Source of the DNA: JAMLHH01 sp964653095
GTDB taxonomy: Bacteria > Bacteroidota > Bacteroidia > Chitinophagales > JADIYW01
DNA: 30,838 nucleotides
Reading direction: 5' to 3'
Assembly (NCBI GenBank): GCA_964653095.1
Contig: CAZZEH010000033.1
Location: forward strand, 1 to 30,838
Shown here: piece after piece, positions 15,192 to 24,807 of the stretch
How the letters are laid out: each line of letters opens with the position of its first letter
Position numbering within the stretch: the first letter of the stretch is position 1
Program-made: the position numbers and the translations under genes
The notes under the pieces: generated by a model
Seen by the model: only the letters and a program-made list of their open reading frames with translations
Told to the model about the DNA's origin: nothing
Database searches by the model: none

Positions 15192-18100
15192 GTGATCAGG
15201 CTTAGGTATATCACTTGTATGTTGCTTTTTTCAAAGGCATTGCTGACTTTTGCCCAGGCTCAGACTACAGATTCTGTATCGGTAGCAATAGATGAAGAAC
15301 AGATAGTTGCCGAAGAGGAGAAGACCCTAAGATATTCCATAGAGGATCGGAGAAGTGATTTTTTAACTCACCAGAACAGGTCTAAGTCAATTGATTTCAG
15401 AGACCCTAAAAGCATTGAAAAGAAAATAGAATACGACCCTGAAACCAAACAATATATCATCTACGAGAAAATAGGAGACCGATATTTCAGAACTCCACAA
15501 ACTATGAGTTTTGAGGAATACTTGGATTTCCAAAGCAAAAAGCAAAATCAGGACTATTTCGAAATGAGGTCTAAGGCAAGAGACCTCGCAGAACGAAGAT
15601 CTGCACTCCCAAAACTCTATGATGGTCCCGAATTATACGATAAAGGATTTGGGAATAAACCGAAAATAGAAATCCGTCCTCAGGGAAATGTAGAAGTAAC
15701 GTTGGGAGTAGTATCGCAGAAAATTGACAACCCGGTACTACCGATACCGCAAAGGAAACAGACGAACTTTGATTTTGATATGAACATCAATATGAACCTG
15801 ACGGGGCAAATTGGGGATTATACCAAACTCAACACCAATTTTAATTCTAAAGCTACTTTTAACTTTGAAAATCAACTCAAGTTAGGTTACAAAGGAAAAG
15901 AAGACAATATCATTCAGGAAGTTAGTGCGGGAAATGTTTCGTTGCCGCTAAGAGGAAGTCTTATTCGTGGAAATCAAAGCTTGTTCGGAGTTAAAACACA
16001 ACTGAAATTTGGCCGGCTTACGGTCACGAACATTTTATCACAACAGAAATCCAAATCTGAATCTATACGGGTAGAAGGCGGTGCTCAAACCAAAGATTTT
16101 GAAATAAAATCCGACGAGTATGAAGAAAACAAACACTTCTTTTTTGCACACAGTTTTAGAGAAAACTATGAGCCATCCTTATCCAGGCTTCCTGCTGTAA
16201 CTTCTACTTTCCATATCAATAGAATAGAAGTCTGGGTCACCAATACAAACAGACAAACACTGGAAGTAAGAGAGGTAATCGCATTTACGGATTTAGCAGA
16301 GAAAAATCGATTAAACCGCCCACAGTTTTTTGATCCGGCCGGACCGACCAATGCCGCCAATGAATCCAATACCCTGTATCGTACACTGACCGCACGGGGC
16401 AATAATAAACTTTTGCGAAACCCTACAACAGCTCTTAATTTATTGGAAGGGCAGCTTGGCCTCAGGGCAGTAGAAGACTACGAGAGAACAAGTGCGAGAA
16501 AGCTAAATCCCAATGAATTTAATTTTAACCCGGAGCTGGGATATATTTCACTGAACCAGCAACTCAAACCCAATGAAGTTCTTGGTGTCGCAGTAGAATA
16601 CACTTATAACGGAAAAGTATATCAGATTGGTGAATTTGCCGAAGGTGTAACTCCAAACACCGATACGAATGATGTGAGAGACCGCGTGCTGGTGCTAAAA
16701 ATGCTTAAAGCAACCTCTATCCGTACCGCAAATCCGATATGGGATTTGATGATGAAAAACATCTACTCATTAGATGCCTATCAAATCAGTTCCGAAAATT
16801 TCATGTTGGATATCTACTATAAAGACCCGGGAGGAGGAATGAAAAGATACCTGCCGGAAGGTGGTGATATCACAGGACAGCAACTGCTAAAAGTACTGCA
16901 ATTAGATAATACCAATAATCAGCTTGATCCCCAACCCGACGGGAGATTTGACTTCATGGAAGGTATCACCATCAATTCCATGACAGGGAAAGTAATTTTT
17001 CCGGTACTCGAACCTTTCGGGGATTACCTGAGGAAAAAAATCAATAATGACCGTATAGCAAATAAGTTTGTGTACGATATACTCTATGATTCCACCAAGT
17101 TTAATGCACAGCAATTCCCCGAATACAACAGATTTGTACTGAAAGGGACATATCGGTCAAGTTCTTCCAATGAAATCAAACTGGGTGGTTTTAACCTGCC
17201 GCAGGGTTCTGTGATAGTGTCTTCGGGAGGATATATATTGCAGGAAAATGTGGACTACGAAATCAATTACAGTCTTGGTACGGTACGCATTATCAACGAT
17301 GGAGTAATGAATTCCGGAGTGCCGATAGACATCAAATTTGAAGATAATATACTTTTTGGAGTCGTCAGCAGGTCGTTGCTCGGTACACGGTTAGACTATG
17401 AAGTTAACAAGAATTTTTCTTTGGGAGCTACACATTTGCGCCTGTCAGAAAAACCTTTTACTCAAAAAGTAAATATGGGTGATGACCCAATTAAAAACAA
17501 TGTGATAGGTTTTGACTTCAATTATTTTACCGAGTCTAAAGGACTTACCCGTTTTATGAATAAAATCACCGCACAGAATATTGAATCTCCGTCAAAAATT
17601 TCTGTTAGCGGGGAATTTGCCAAATTTATTCCTGGAAGTGCCAAGGGTATTAATTTGGATAAAGAAGCCACCATATATATTGATGATTTTGAAGGAACCA
17701 GTGTGAATTATGATTTAAAATTCCCTTTTAATGTCTGGCAGCTATCCAGCGCTCCAAAGGGAATGAAGGATCCGTTTGGGGCTGACTTGTTCCCTGAAGC
17801 AGCTCTCAGTAATGATTTGAGATACGGATTCAACAGAGCCAAATTATCCTGGTATCAGATAGACAACGTATTTTACCGCTCCAGAAACAATCCGCTTGAC
17901 GGGAATAAAAGAGAACAGGAAGGCATATACACCCGGCTGTATTACGAAAAAGATGTGTTTCCAAACAGACAAAATGAGAACCTTCAAAATGCACCTCTTT
18001 ATACTTTTGACCTGACTTTTGATCCGAGCGAAAAAGGTCCTTATAACTTTGAAACGAGCGGGGAACCGGGAATTTCGGCAGGTCTCGACTTTGAAGGAAA

Positions 18101-21100
18101 ATTAAAAGATCCGCGTTCAAGATGGGGCGGAGTGATGCGATCAATTGAAACGACCAATGATTTCGAATCTGCTAACATCGAATTTATACAATTTTGGTTT
18201 TTAGACCCTTTTCAGAAAAGTACCAACGCTCAATCGGGAAGCATGTACATTCATTTGGGTTCCGTATCCGAAGACATTCTGAAAGACTCCAGAAAGCAAT
18301 ATGAAAACGGCCTTCCGAGACCGGGAGTAGAGGCCAAACTCGATACATCTGTCTGGGGAGTAACTCCGAGAATTACTAACGCCATCACCAATGCATTTGA
18401 TGCCAATCCGGAAGTAATTAAAAATCAGGACGTAGGTTTGGACGGATTAAATGATGAGACCGAACGAGAGTTTTATCAGGATTATCTGAATGATTTGAGA
18501 ACGGTGATTTCTCCGGAAGCTTATACGGAATTTGAATCAGACCCCTCAGGCGATAACTATAAATATCCGTTAGACAACAGCTTCGGTTCCAATGACGGTA
18601 TTATAGGCCGGTATAAAAATTTTAACGGAACACAGGGTAACTCTTCTTACAATGTGGATGGGTCAAACCGGACTACAGGCAATGCAAAAAACACTCCGGA
18701 TGATGAAGATTTGAATCGGGATAACACACTGAATGAAACTGAAGAATACTATCAGTACAGATTGGATTTGGACCCTATGTCACTTGTCAATTCCGAATTT
18801 ATTACAGACAGAATATCTGTTCCCGTTTCAGTCAATGGAGTTCCCGACAGTGCCGTTTGGTATCAGGCTCAAATCCCGATAGATGCTTATGAACAGAAAG
18901 TGGGAAGTATCTCCGACTTCAGGTCAATTCGGTATATACGACTGGTCATGACTGATTTTGAAGAACCTGTCACGCTAAGGATGGCAGAGTTTTCTTTGGT
19001 CCGAAACCAGTGGAGAAAATATCTTCAAAACTTAGGTTCGCCGGGAGAATCTTTACCGTCAGATCGTGGCGACAATACGACCTTTAATGTGACTTCCATC
19101 AGCATAGAAGAAAACTCCAAAAGATATCCTATTCCTTACGCCATTCCACCGGGCATACGAAGAGAACAGACAATTAACGGATATTATAATGCCCTGCAAA
19201 ATGAGCAGTCTTTAAGAGTGCAGGTTTGTGATTTGCAGGATGGAGATGCCCGGGCGGTGTACAAACTGACCAATATCGACCTGAGGTTATTTAAACGTCT
19301 GAAAATGTTTATTCATGCCGAACCGCTCTACACAGACCGAGGACAAACGATGCCTCTTGACGATGGAGATTTGACGGCATTTATCCGATTAGGAGCAGAC
19401 TTCACCGAAAATTTTTATGAGTATGAAATTCCTTTGAAACTCACTCCTCAGGGTTCGTACAATCCTAATGTAGATGCCGACAGACGGGCTATCTGGCCGG
19501 AAGAGAATGAATTAAATGTACTCATAGACACATTAACTTTTGTCAAGCAACTGAGAAATAATCAAAGTGTTCCGCTTACCAGACCTTTTTCAGTTACGGA
19601 CGGAAGGGGAAACAAAATAAGCGTTCTCGGTAATCCGGATTTGGGACAGGCAGCCGTAATCATGCTCGGCGTCCGCAATCCGAGGCGAATAATCGGAGTG
19701 AATGATGATACGGACGACGGGCTGCCAAAGTGCGGGGAAATCTGGTTTAACGAACTCAGACTCGGAGGGTTGGACGATGAAGGCGGTTATGCCGCTTTGG
19801 GACGAGTCGACGTACAGTTGGGAAGTCTGGGCAATGTGTCTGTGTCAGGGAATATACACACCATCGGTTTTGGAGATATTGAGCAAAAATTGCAGGAAAG
19901 AAGTCGCGATGATTATTATCAGGTCGAATTGGCGGCAGATTTGAATCTCGGGAAACTGATACCAGAAAAAGCAGGTCTGGAAATTCCGGTTTATGCCAAT
20001 TTTTCAAAGGGTGTCAGTACGCCTAAATATGACCCTTACGAATATGATATTAAAGTAAAAGATAAGCTAAGAACAGTAGATGCCGATCCAAATTTGACTC
20101 CGACAGAGAAAAAAATAAAAAAGGAAGAAATAAAAAGCCATTCTCAGGAAGTAAACGCTATCAAAAGTGTGAACATCAGCAATATGAGAAAAGTACGGAC
20201 AAATCAAGACAGACCGGCAAGAGTATATGATGTAGAAAATTTGGATTTTACCTATGCATACACTGAGCTGAACCGCACTACACCAATCATTGAAGACGAA
20301 ACTATCAAGCGGCATAAATTTGCAGTAGGCTACAATTATTCACCAAAGACCTCCTCCTGGGAGCCATTTAAAGACATTAAGAATAACCACAAATTGTTGC
20401 AGCCTATAAAAGATTTTAATTTAAACTTCAGACCTAATAATATTTCTTTCCGTTCAGATTTAAACCGGCAGTTTGGCACTACATTAATTCGAGACATTGG
20501 AGATGACGGGCTGGTAATAGACCCTACTTTCGATAAATATTTCACATGGGACAGATTTTATACCTATAAACATAAACTGACCAAAAATATCGATGTCGAA
20601 TTTATTGCGACCAACCGGGCAAGAATTGACGAACCGTTTGGATATATTGATACGAGAGAAAAAAAAGATTCGCTGAGAAGAAATTTTTGGAGTTTTGGAA
20701 GAGCGACGACTTATGAACAGAGCTTTAATGTAAACTATACACTGCCGACACAGAGTTTGTACTACATAGATTGGATGACAATGAGAGCTCGTTATAATTC
20801 TACATTAGGATTTACAGCCTCTTCGCTCGCAATTCCGGAATGGGGAAATATACTGGACAACAGCAGAAATATACAGATCAATGGAGAAATGAACTTCAAA
20901 TCCATGTATCAAAAAATTCCCGGGCTAAAACCTTACACTTTGGCAGGTAAGAAAAAGACGAAAGAAGAATTCGACAAATTGAAAGAGAGGTTTGAAAACA
21001 GTTATGAACGAACCACTAAACAAATTAATGAACAGATTGTCAAATTAGACAAGCTTATAAAAGATATAGAAAAAGCTAAGTTAGATACTTCCAAAACGCA

Positions 21101-22619
21101 GGACGATATCAAACTGATGATTTCTGAAAAGAAGTCCATCAAAAATCAAATTCGAAAATTAAAATCAGATCGTTCTAAAATTAACCGTCCGCAAAACCCA
21201 AAGTTAGATGCCGTCATACGACCACTACTCATGCTCCAAAGGGCCTCGATTACTTATGATGAAAAAATGAGCACGGTACTCCCCGGATATATGCCGACCA
21301 CTACCTTGTTTGGACAGGATTTTAATTATGGAGCACCCGGTGTGGGTTTTCTGTTTGGCCAGCAAAAAGATACCTCCTGGCTGCCTGAAATAGCACGAAA
21401 AGGATGGCTGACGACAGATACAGTGTTTAATTACCAGTTTCAGAAGATGCGTTCCAAGAACTTGAATGTCAAATTTGTGGTGGAACCGTTCAGAGACCTG
21501 CGTGTGGATATCAACTTGATGAAACAGAGCAATGAAGTATATACCGAATTCTTTAAACGTACAGATGCATCATCGCCGTTTCAGCACCTTTCCCCGCAAT
21601 CGGGAGGGAGCTACACCATATCTTTTATGATGCTCAGAACAATTTTTGACAGGGTGGACAAAAACAACTTTAGCTCTACTTTTAGAGCATTTGAATCTGT
21701 ACGTGCAGAGTTTTCTGAAATGTTTGCTCAAAATAACCCCAATTCAAACGGACCGTTTATGAATGAAGACAGTATGACGGTCAATGGGTATTACGAGGGC
21801 TACGGGCCCTACTCGTCTGATGTACTGACATCTGCTCTGATAGCAGCTTATTCGGGCAAAGACATTAATAAAGTCAGACTAAATCCGCTCAGAACAGTCC
21901 CCCTTCCCAATTGGCGACTGACTTACAACGGTTTATCCAAAACAGAATGGGGGAGAAAAATCTTCAGCAGTTTTAATATTACCCACGCCTATAGTTCTAC
22001 TTTCACTATCAGTAATTATACTTCCGACCTCAACTTCATTGGCACGCCGGGGTATGATGGTGATGCCCAATTTTATGTGCCGAGTGCACTGGACACTTTA
22101 TCGGGTAATTTCTACACGCTGTATTACATTCCTCAGGTGACGATATCCGAGCAGTTATCGCCACTGATTGGGATTGACATTACCTGGAAAAACAGTCTGC
22201 AGACAAGCTTCGAGTTTAAAAAATCGAGAACACTTGGATTGAGCTTGTTAGACTTTCAGTTAGCCGAAACACGCTCTACAGAATTTACCGGAGGGCTGGG
22301 CTATGCATTGGCAAAGTTTAAGCTGCCTTTCAAAATAAGAGGAGAACGAAAAATACTTGAAAACGACATCAATTTGAGGTTTGATATTTCAGTCCGAAAT
22401 GATAAAACGGTGAATTACCGACTCAACCAAAATATGGCAGAACCTACTCAGGGAGCCAAAACAGTAGCCTTTTCACCTACTATAGATTATGTAGTCAATA
22501 AGCGTCTGAATTTGAGGCTGTTTTATGAGTACAGAAAAACAACTCCGGCGACATTGGCATCTTATCCAATACGTAATACTCGAGGCGGTGTAACGTTGAG
22601 ATTCTCATTAGCTCCGTAA
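15192..22619 (+). CDS. sprA: Gliding motility / T9SS outer-membrane translocon SprA (SovA)
   Basis: SprA is the very large outer-membrane barrel through which T9SS cargo leaves the periplasm; it is needed for gliding and secretion. At 2475 residues it is near the size of Flavobacterium SprA. From the GTG start, residues 1-23 form a signal peptide (IRLRYITCMLLF then LLTFAQA). The next ATG, at 15219, would lose its basic N-region, so GTG is preferred. The N-terminal conserved region includes EIRPQGNVEVTLGVVSQKID and MNINMNLTGQIGDYTKLNTN, followed by a barrel rich in aromatic strands. A charged coiled-coil-like stretch (about residues 1919-2001) interrupts it. The chain ends in GVTLRFSLAP, a plausible last strand. 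A terminator follows, and the next gene encodes a T9SS-tailed protein. Confidence 0.95.
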   Translation: MIRLRYITCMLLFSKALLTFAQAQTTDSVSVAIDEEQIVAEEEKTLRYSIEDRRSDFLTHQNRSKSIDFRDPKSIEKKIEYDPETKQYIIYEKIGDRYFRTPQTMSFEEYLDFQSKKQNQDYFEMRSKARDLAERRSALPKLYDGPELYDKGFGNKPKIEIRPQGNVEVTLGVVSQKIDNPVLPIPQRKQTNFDFDMNINMNLTGQIGDYTKLNTNFNSKATFNFENQLKLGYKGKEDNIIQEVSAGNVSLPLRGSLIRGNQSLFGVKTQLKFGRLTVTNILSQQKSKSESIRVEGGAQTKDFEIKSDEYEENKHFFFAHSFRENYEPSLSRLPAVTSTFHINRIEVWVTNTNRQTLEVREVIAFTDLAEKNRLNRPQFFDPAGPTNAANESNTLYRTLTARGNNKLLRNPTTALNLLEGQLGLRAVEDYERTSARKLNPNEFNFNPELGYISLNQQLKPNEVLGVAVEYTYNGKVYQIGEFAEGVTPNTDTNDVRDRVLVLKMLKATSIRTANPIWDLMMKNIYSLDAYQISSENFMLDIYYKDPGGGMKRYLPEGGDITGQQLLKVLQLDNTNNQLDPQPDGRFDFMEGITINSMTGKVIFPVLEPFGDYLRKKINNDRIANKFVYDILYDSTKFNAQQFPEYNRFVLKGTYRSSSSNEIKLGGFNLPQGSVIVSSGGYILQENVDYEINYSLGTVRIINDGVMNSGVPIDIKFEDNILFGVVSRSLLGTRLDYEVNKNFSLGATHLRLSEKPFTQKVNMGDDPIKNNVIGFDFNYFTESKGLTRFMNKITAQNIESPSKISVSGEFAKFIPGSAKGINLDKEATIYIDDFEGTSVNYDLKFPFNVWQLSSAPKGMKDPFGADLFPEAALSNDLRYGFNRAKLSWYQIDNVFYRSRNNPLDGNKREQEGIYTRLYYEKDVFPNRQNENLQNAPLYTFDLTFDPSEKGPYNFETSGEPGISAGLDFEGKLKDPRSRWGGVMRSIETTNDFESANIEFIQFWFLDPFQKSTNAQSGSMYIHLGSVSEDILKDSRKQYENGLPRPGVEAKLDTSVWGVTPRITNAITNAFDANPEVIKNQDVGLDGLNDETEREFYQDYLNDLRTVISPEAYTEFESDPSGDNYKYPLDNSFGSNDGIIGRYKNFNGTQGNSSYNVDGSNRTTGNAKNTPDDEDLNRDNTLNETEEYYQYRLDLDPMSLVNSEFITDRISVPVSVNGVPDSAVWYQAQIPIDAYEQKVGSISDFRSIRYIRLVMTDFEEPVTLRMAEFSLVRNQWRKYLQNLGSPGESLPSDRGDNTTFNVTSISIEENSKRYPIPYAIPPGIRREQTINGYYNALQNEQSLRVQVCDLQDGDARAVYKLTNIDLRLFKRLKMFIHAEPLYTDRGQTMPLDDGDLTAFIRLGADFTENFYEYEIPLKLTPQGSYNPNVDADRRAIWPEENELNVLIDTLTFVKQLRNNQSVPLTRPFSVTDGRGNKISVLGNPDLGQAAVIMLGVRNPRRIIGVNDDTDDGLPKCGEIWFNELRLGGLDDEGGYAALGRVDVQLGSLGNVSVSGNIHTIGFGDIEQKLQERSRDDYYQVELAADLNLGKLIPEKAGLEIPVYANFSKGVSTPKYDPYEYDIKVKDKLRTVDADPNLTPTEKKIKKEEIKSHSQEVNAIKSVNISNMRKVRTNQDRPARVYDVENLDFTYAYTELNRTTPIIEDETIKRHKFAVGYNYSPKTSSWEPFKDIKNNHKLLQPIKDFNLNFRPNNISFRSDLNRQFGTTLIRDIGDDGLVIDPTFDKYFTWDRFYTYKHKLTKNIDVEFIATNRARIDEPFGYIDTREKKDSLRRNFWSFGRATTYEQSFNVNYTLPTQSLYYIDWMTMRARYNSTLGFTASSLAIPEWGNILDNSRNIQINGEMNFKSMYQKIPGLKPYTLAGKKKTKEEFDKLKERFENSYERTTKQINEQIVKLDKLIKDIEKAKLDTSKTQDDIKLMISEKKSIKNQIRKLKSDRSKINRPQNPKLDAVIRPLLMLQRASITYDEKMSTVLPGYMPTTTLFGQDFNYGAPGVGFLFGQQKDTSWLPEIARKGWLTTDTVFNYQFQKMRSKNLNVKFVVEPFRDLRVDINLMKQSNEVYTEFFKRTDASSPFQHLSPQSGGSYTISFMMLRTIFDRVDKNNFSSTFRAFESVRAEFSEMFAQNNPNSNGPFMNEDSMTVNGYYEGYGPYSSDVLTSALIAAYSGKDINKVRLNPLRTVPLPNWRLTYNGLSKTEWGRKIFSSFNITHAYSSTFTISNYTSDLNFIGTPGYDGDAQFYVPSALDTLSGNFYTLYYIPQVTISEQLSPLIGIDITWKNSLQTSFEFKKSRTLGLSLLDFQLAETRSTEFTGGLGYALAKFKLPFKIRGERKILENDINLRFDISVRNDKTVNYRLNQNMAEPTQGAKTVAFSPTIDYVVNKRLNLRLFYEYRKTTPATLASYPIRNTRGGVTLRFSLAP

Positions 22620-22626
22620 GCTTGCT

Positions 22627-22663
22627 ATTCTGTTGGAAACGTAAAAAGCTTACAGAATTTTTT
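22627..22663 (+). terminator. Terminator after sprA
   Basis: ATTCTGT (22627-22633) and ACAGAAT (22652-22658) form a perfect 7-bp stem with an 18-nt loop, followed by a run of six T ending at 22663. It starts 8 nt after the sprA stop. Confidence 0.5.
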
Positions 22664-22696
22664 GTATTCTTTTTATCCCAGATTCATAGAAATAAT

Positions 22697-22704
22697 TAGG
22701 TTTG
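22697..22704 (+). promoter_or_regulatory. -7 element TAGGTTTG before the repeat-protein gene
   Basis: TAGGTTTG fits TAnnTTTG and lies 41 nt before the ATG at 22746, leaving a leader of about 35 nt. This would let the cargo gene be transcribed independently of sprA. Confidence 0.45.
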
Positions 22705-22745
22705 TATATATTATTTAACTCACTCACCACTAAAAATTTATTTTT

Positions 22746-24743
22746 ATGAGAAAATTTACATTGAAAAAATACCTTTTAGTTTTCACCGTATTCTTATTGG
22801 GAGTACAATTATCTAATGCAGAAGATTGTCCGGAATGTTTCATCACGAAATGGCTTGTGGAAGAAGGTGAAAATATAAAAATCGGAATAGACGGAGATTA
22901 TAACTATACAGTAGAAGATCTCAACCAAATTGTTCAGCTTAATGACAATGGGAGCGAAGTCCTAACACTTAGTGGACTTGCTGAAGGAGAATATATTTTA
23001 AAACTTGCTCCTAATGATGAAAATGGAACACCCATGCACAGATTTTATTTGTATGCTTCAAATAAGCCGGATCTCACACCTAAAAATCTGCGAGAGGTGA
23101 TACAGTGGGGAGATATTCAGTGGAGTTCTTTTGAATCTATGTTTTCGAGTTGTTCAGAAATGATTGTCACCGCAACGGACATTCCAAATACAGAAAATGT
23201 AACCTCTATGCAGAGCACATTTTTGCGTTGTTCAAAAATCGAAACCATTCCTAATATCAATAGTTGGAATACGAGTCATGTGGAAAATATGAGATCCACA
23301 TTCAACGCAGCTACTTCATTTAATCAGCCAATAGATAACTGGGATGTGAGTAAGGTAACGAATATGTATGGATTATTTTCAGGAGCATCTTCCTTTAATC
23401 AACCCTTAAACAATTGGGATGTCAGCAATGTAGTAGATATGACGCAAATGTTTCACGAAGCATCTTCTTTTAATCAACCCATTAACGATTGGAATGTCGG
23501 AAAAGTTGAAAACATGTACAGATTGTTTTGGAAAGCGCCTTCCTTTAACCAACCGCTGGATAATTGGAATGTCAGCAATGTGAAAAACATGATTCAATTG
23601 TTTTGTGATGCCTCATCTTTTGATCAACCTATCGGGAATTGGGATGTGAGCAATGTAGAATACATGGAACTTATATTTTCAAATGCGACTTCATTTAATC
23701 AGCCTATAGGTGAATGGGACGTAAGTAAAGTGAAGCGCATGTACCGAATGTTTGAAAATGCCACTTCTTTTAACCAACCTATTGGGAATTGGAATGTAGG
23801 CCACGTGGAAGACATGCATGAGATGTTCTCGGGAGCTCGCTTGTTTAACCAGCCTATCGGAGATTGGAACGTGAGCAATGTAAAAGATATGAATTATATG
23901 TTTTCATATGCTGTTTCTTTTAACCAGTCTATTGGGGCCTGGGAAGTCGATAATGTGGTAAATATGGATGGTATGTTTCAGGGAGCATCTTCATTTAACC
24001 AACCTATTGGCGATTGGGATGTGAGTAGCGTAGAAAACATGCGGGCAATGTTTTCTAACAACAAAGCTTTCAATCAGCCTCTTGAAAATTGGGACGTCAG
24101 TAATGTAAAAAGCATGATGTATATGTTTATGCTGTCTTCTTTTAATCAGCCTATTGGCGATTGGGATGTGAGTCATGTAGAAAATTTTGAAGGTGCATTT
24201 CAAAATGCAGCAGATTTTAATCAATACATCGGAGATTGGGATATTAGCAGTGCTCAAAGATTATCCTACATGCTAAACTATTCCGGATTGGATTGTCAAA
24301 ACTACTCTGATTTACTAATTGGATGGAGTAATAATCCTAATATTCCGGAAAATATGACCTTAGGAGTCCAAAACTTAGAATATGGTATCGATGCGATAAA
24401 TGCACGCGACATATTACTTGCTATAGGTTGGGAAATTCAGGGAGACATTTTGGACGAAGGCTGTACGGTTCCGACAAGGATTAAAAATAAAATTTCTAAA
24501 TTAGAATGGAATGTATATCCGAACCCGACAGCCGGGAACCTGCAAATAGAACTTTCTTCACCTGTGGATGAACAAATGACTTTTACGGTATTTGGACTCG
24601 ATGGGAAGAAAATGATGACCGAGATTGTTCCGAAGAACCAGAATACAATTCAAAAAGATTTAAGCAATCTTTCTAAAGGAATTTATTTGTTACAGGTACA
24701 GACACTGGATGGAGTATTTAGCCAAAAAGTGATTTTACAATAA
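22746..24743 (+). CDS. BspA-like (DUF285) repeat surface protein with T9SS C-terminal sorting tail
   Basis: The 665-residue protein starts with a signal peptide (about residues 1-25, LVFTVFLLGVQLSNA). Residues about 27-190 form a less regular N-terminal region. Residues 191-513 are 13 tandem 25-residue repeats, consensus SFNQPIGDWDVSNVxxMxxMFxxA, typical of BspA/DUF285 leucine-rich-like surface proteins. A cap (CQNYSDLLIGWSNNPNIPEN) follows. The last 80 residues or so are a type A sorting domain with NVYPNPTAGNLQIEL, FGLDGKKMM and LSKGIYLLQVQTLDG, ending QKVILQ. The protein should cross the outer membrane by T9SS and be attached or released. BspA relatives often bind host or surface ligands; its own ligand is unknown. 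It sits right after sprA. Confidence 0.93.
   Translation: MRKFTLKKYLLVFTVFLLGVQLSNAEDCPECFITKWLVEEGENIKIGIDGDYNYTVEDLNQIVQLNDNGSEVLTLSGLAEGEYILKLAPNDENGTPMHRFYLYASNKPDLTPKNLREVIQWGDIQWSSFESMFSSCSEMIVTATDIPNTENVTSMQSTFLRCSKIETIPNINSWNTSHVENMRSTFNAATSFNQPIDNWDVSKVTNMYGLFSGASSFNQPLNNWDVSNVVDMTQMFHEASSFNQPINDWNVGKVENMYRLFWKAPSFNQPLDNWNVSNVKNMIQLFCDASSFDQPIGNWDVSNVEYMELIFSNATSFNQPIGEWDVSKVKRMYRMFENATSFNQPIGNWNVGHVEDMHEMFSGARLFNQPIGDWNVSNVKDMNYMFSYAVSFNQSIGAWEVDNVVNMDGMFQGASSFNQPIGDWDVSSVENMRAMFSNNKAFNQPLENWDVSNVKSMMYMFMLSSFNQPIGDWDVSHVENFEGAFQNAADFNQYIGDWDISSAQRLSYMLNYSGLDCQNYSDLLIGWSNNPNIPENMTLGVQNLEYGIDAINARDILLAIGWEIQGDILDEGCTVPTRIKNKISKLEWNVYPNPTAGNLQIELSSPVDEQMTFTVFGLDGKKMMTEIVPKNQNTIQKDLSNLSKGIYLLQVQTLDGVFSQKVILQ
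23316..24284 (+). repeat. Thirteen tandem 75-bp coding repeats (25-residue DUF285 units)
   Basis: Each unit encodes SFNQP-x-x-x-W-x-V-x-x-V-x-x-M-x-x-x-F-x-x-A-x. Eleven units have 25 residues; the twelfth (AFNQPLENWDVSNVKSMMYM plus FMLS) and the last one have 24. Units are diverged at DNA level, most strongly in the middle, so the array is not a recent expansion. It creates long shadow frames on the minus strand. Confidence 0.9.
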
Positions 24744-24748
24744 AAATT

Positions 24749-24807
24749 CAGACTATTAAAAAAGGGAACCCGCAGCCGGTCTGTCTCAATTTTCTTATTT
24801 TAGACAG
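24749..24807 (+). promoter_or_regulatory. Alternative hairpins abutting the glycerophosphodiesterase start
   Basis: CTGTCT (24781-24786) pairs with AGACAG (24802-24807), whose last base touches the ATG at 24808. GTCTG (24779-24783) can instead pair with CAGAC (24749-24753). The two pairings share bases and exclude each other. The first would hide the initiation site. It may equally be remains of the upstream gene's terminator. Confidence 0.3.

Noticed and set aside
23406..24257. Minus-strand repetitive frames within the repeat-protein gene
   Set aside because: They are shadows created by the 75-bp coding repeats.
23316..24284. CRISPR array
   Set aside because: The 75-bp repeat is coding, contiguous and without spacers.
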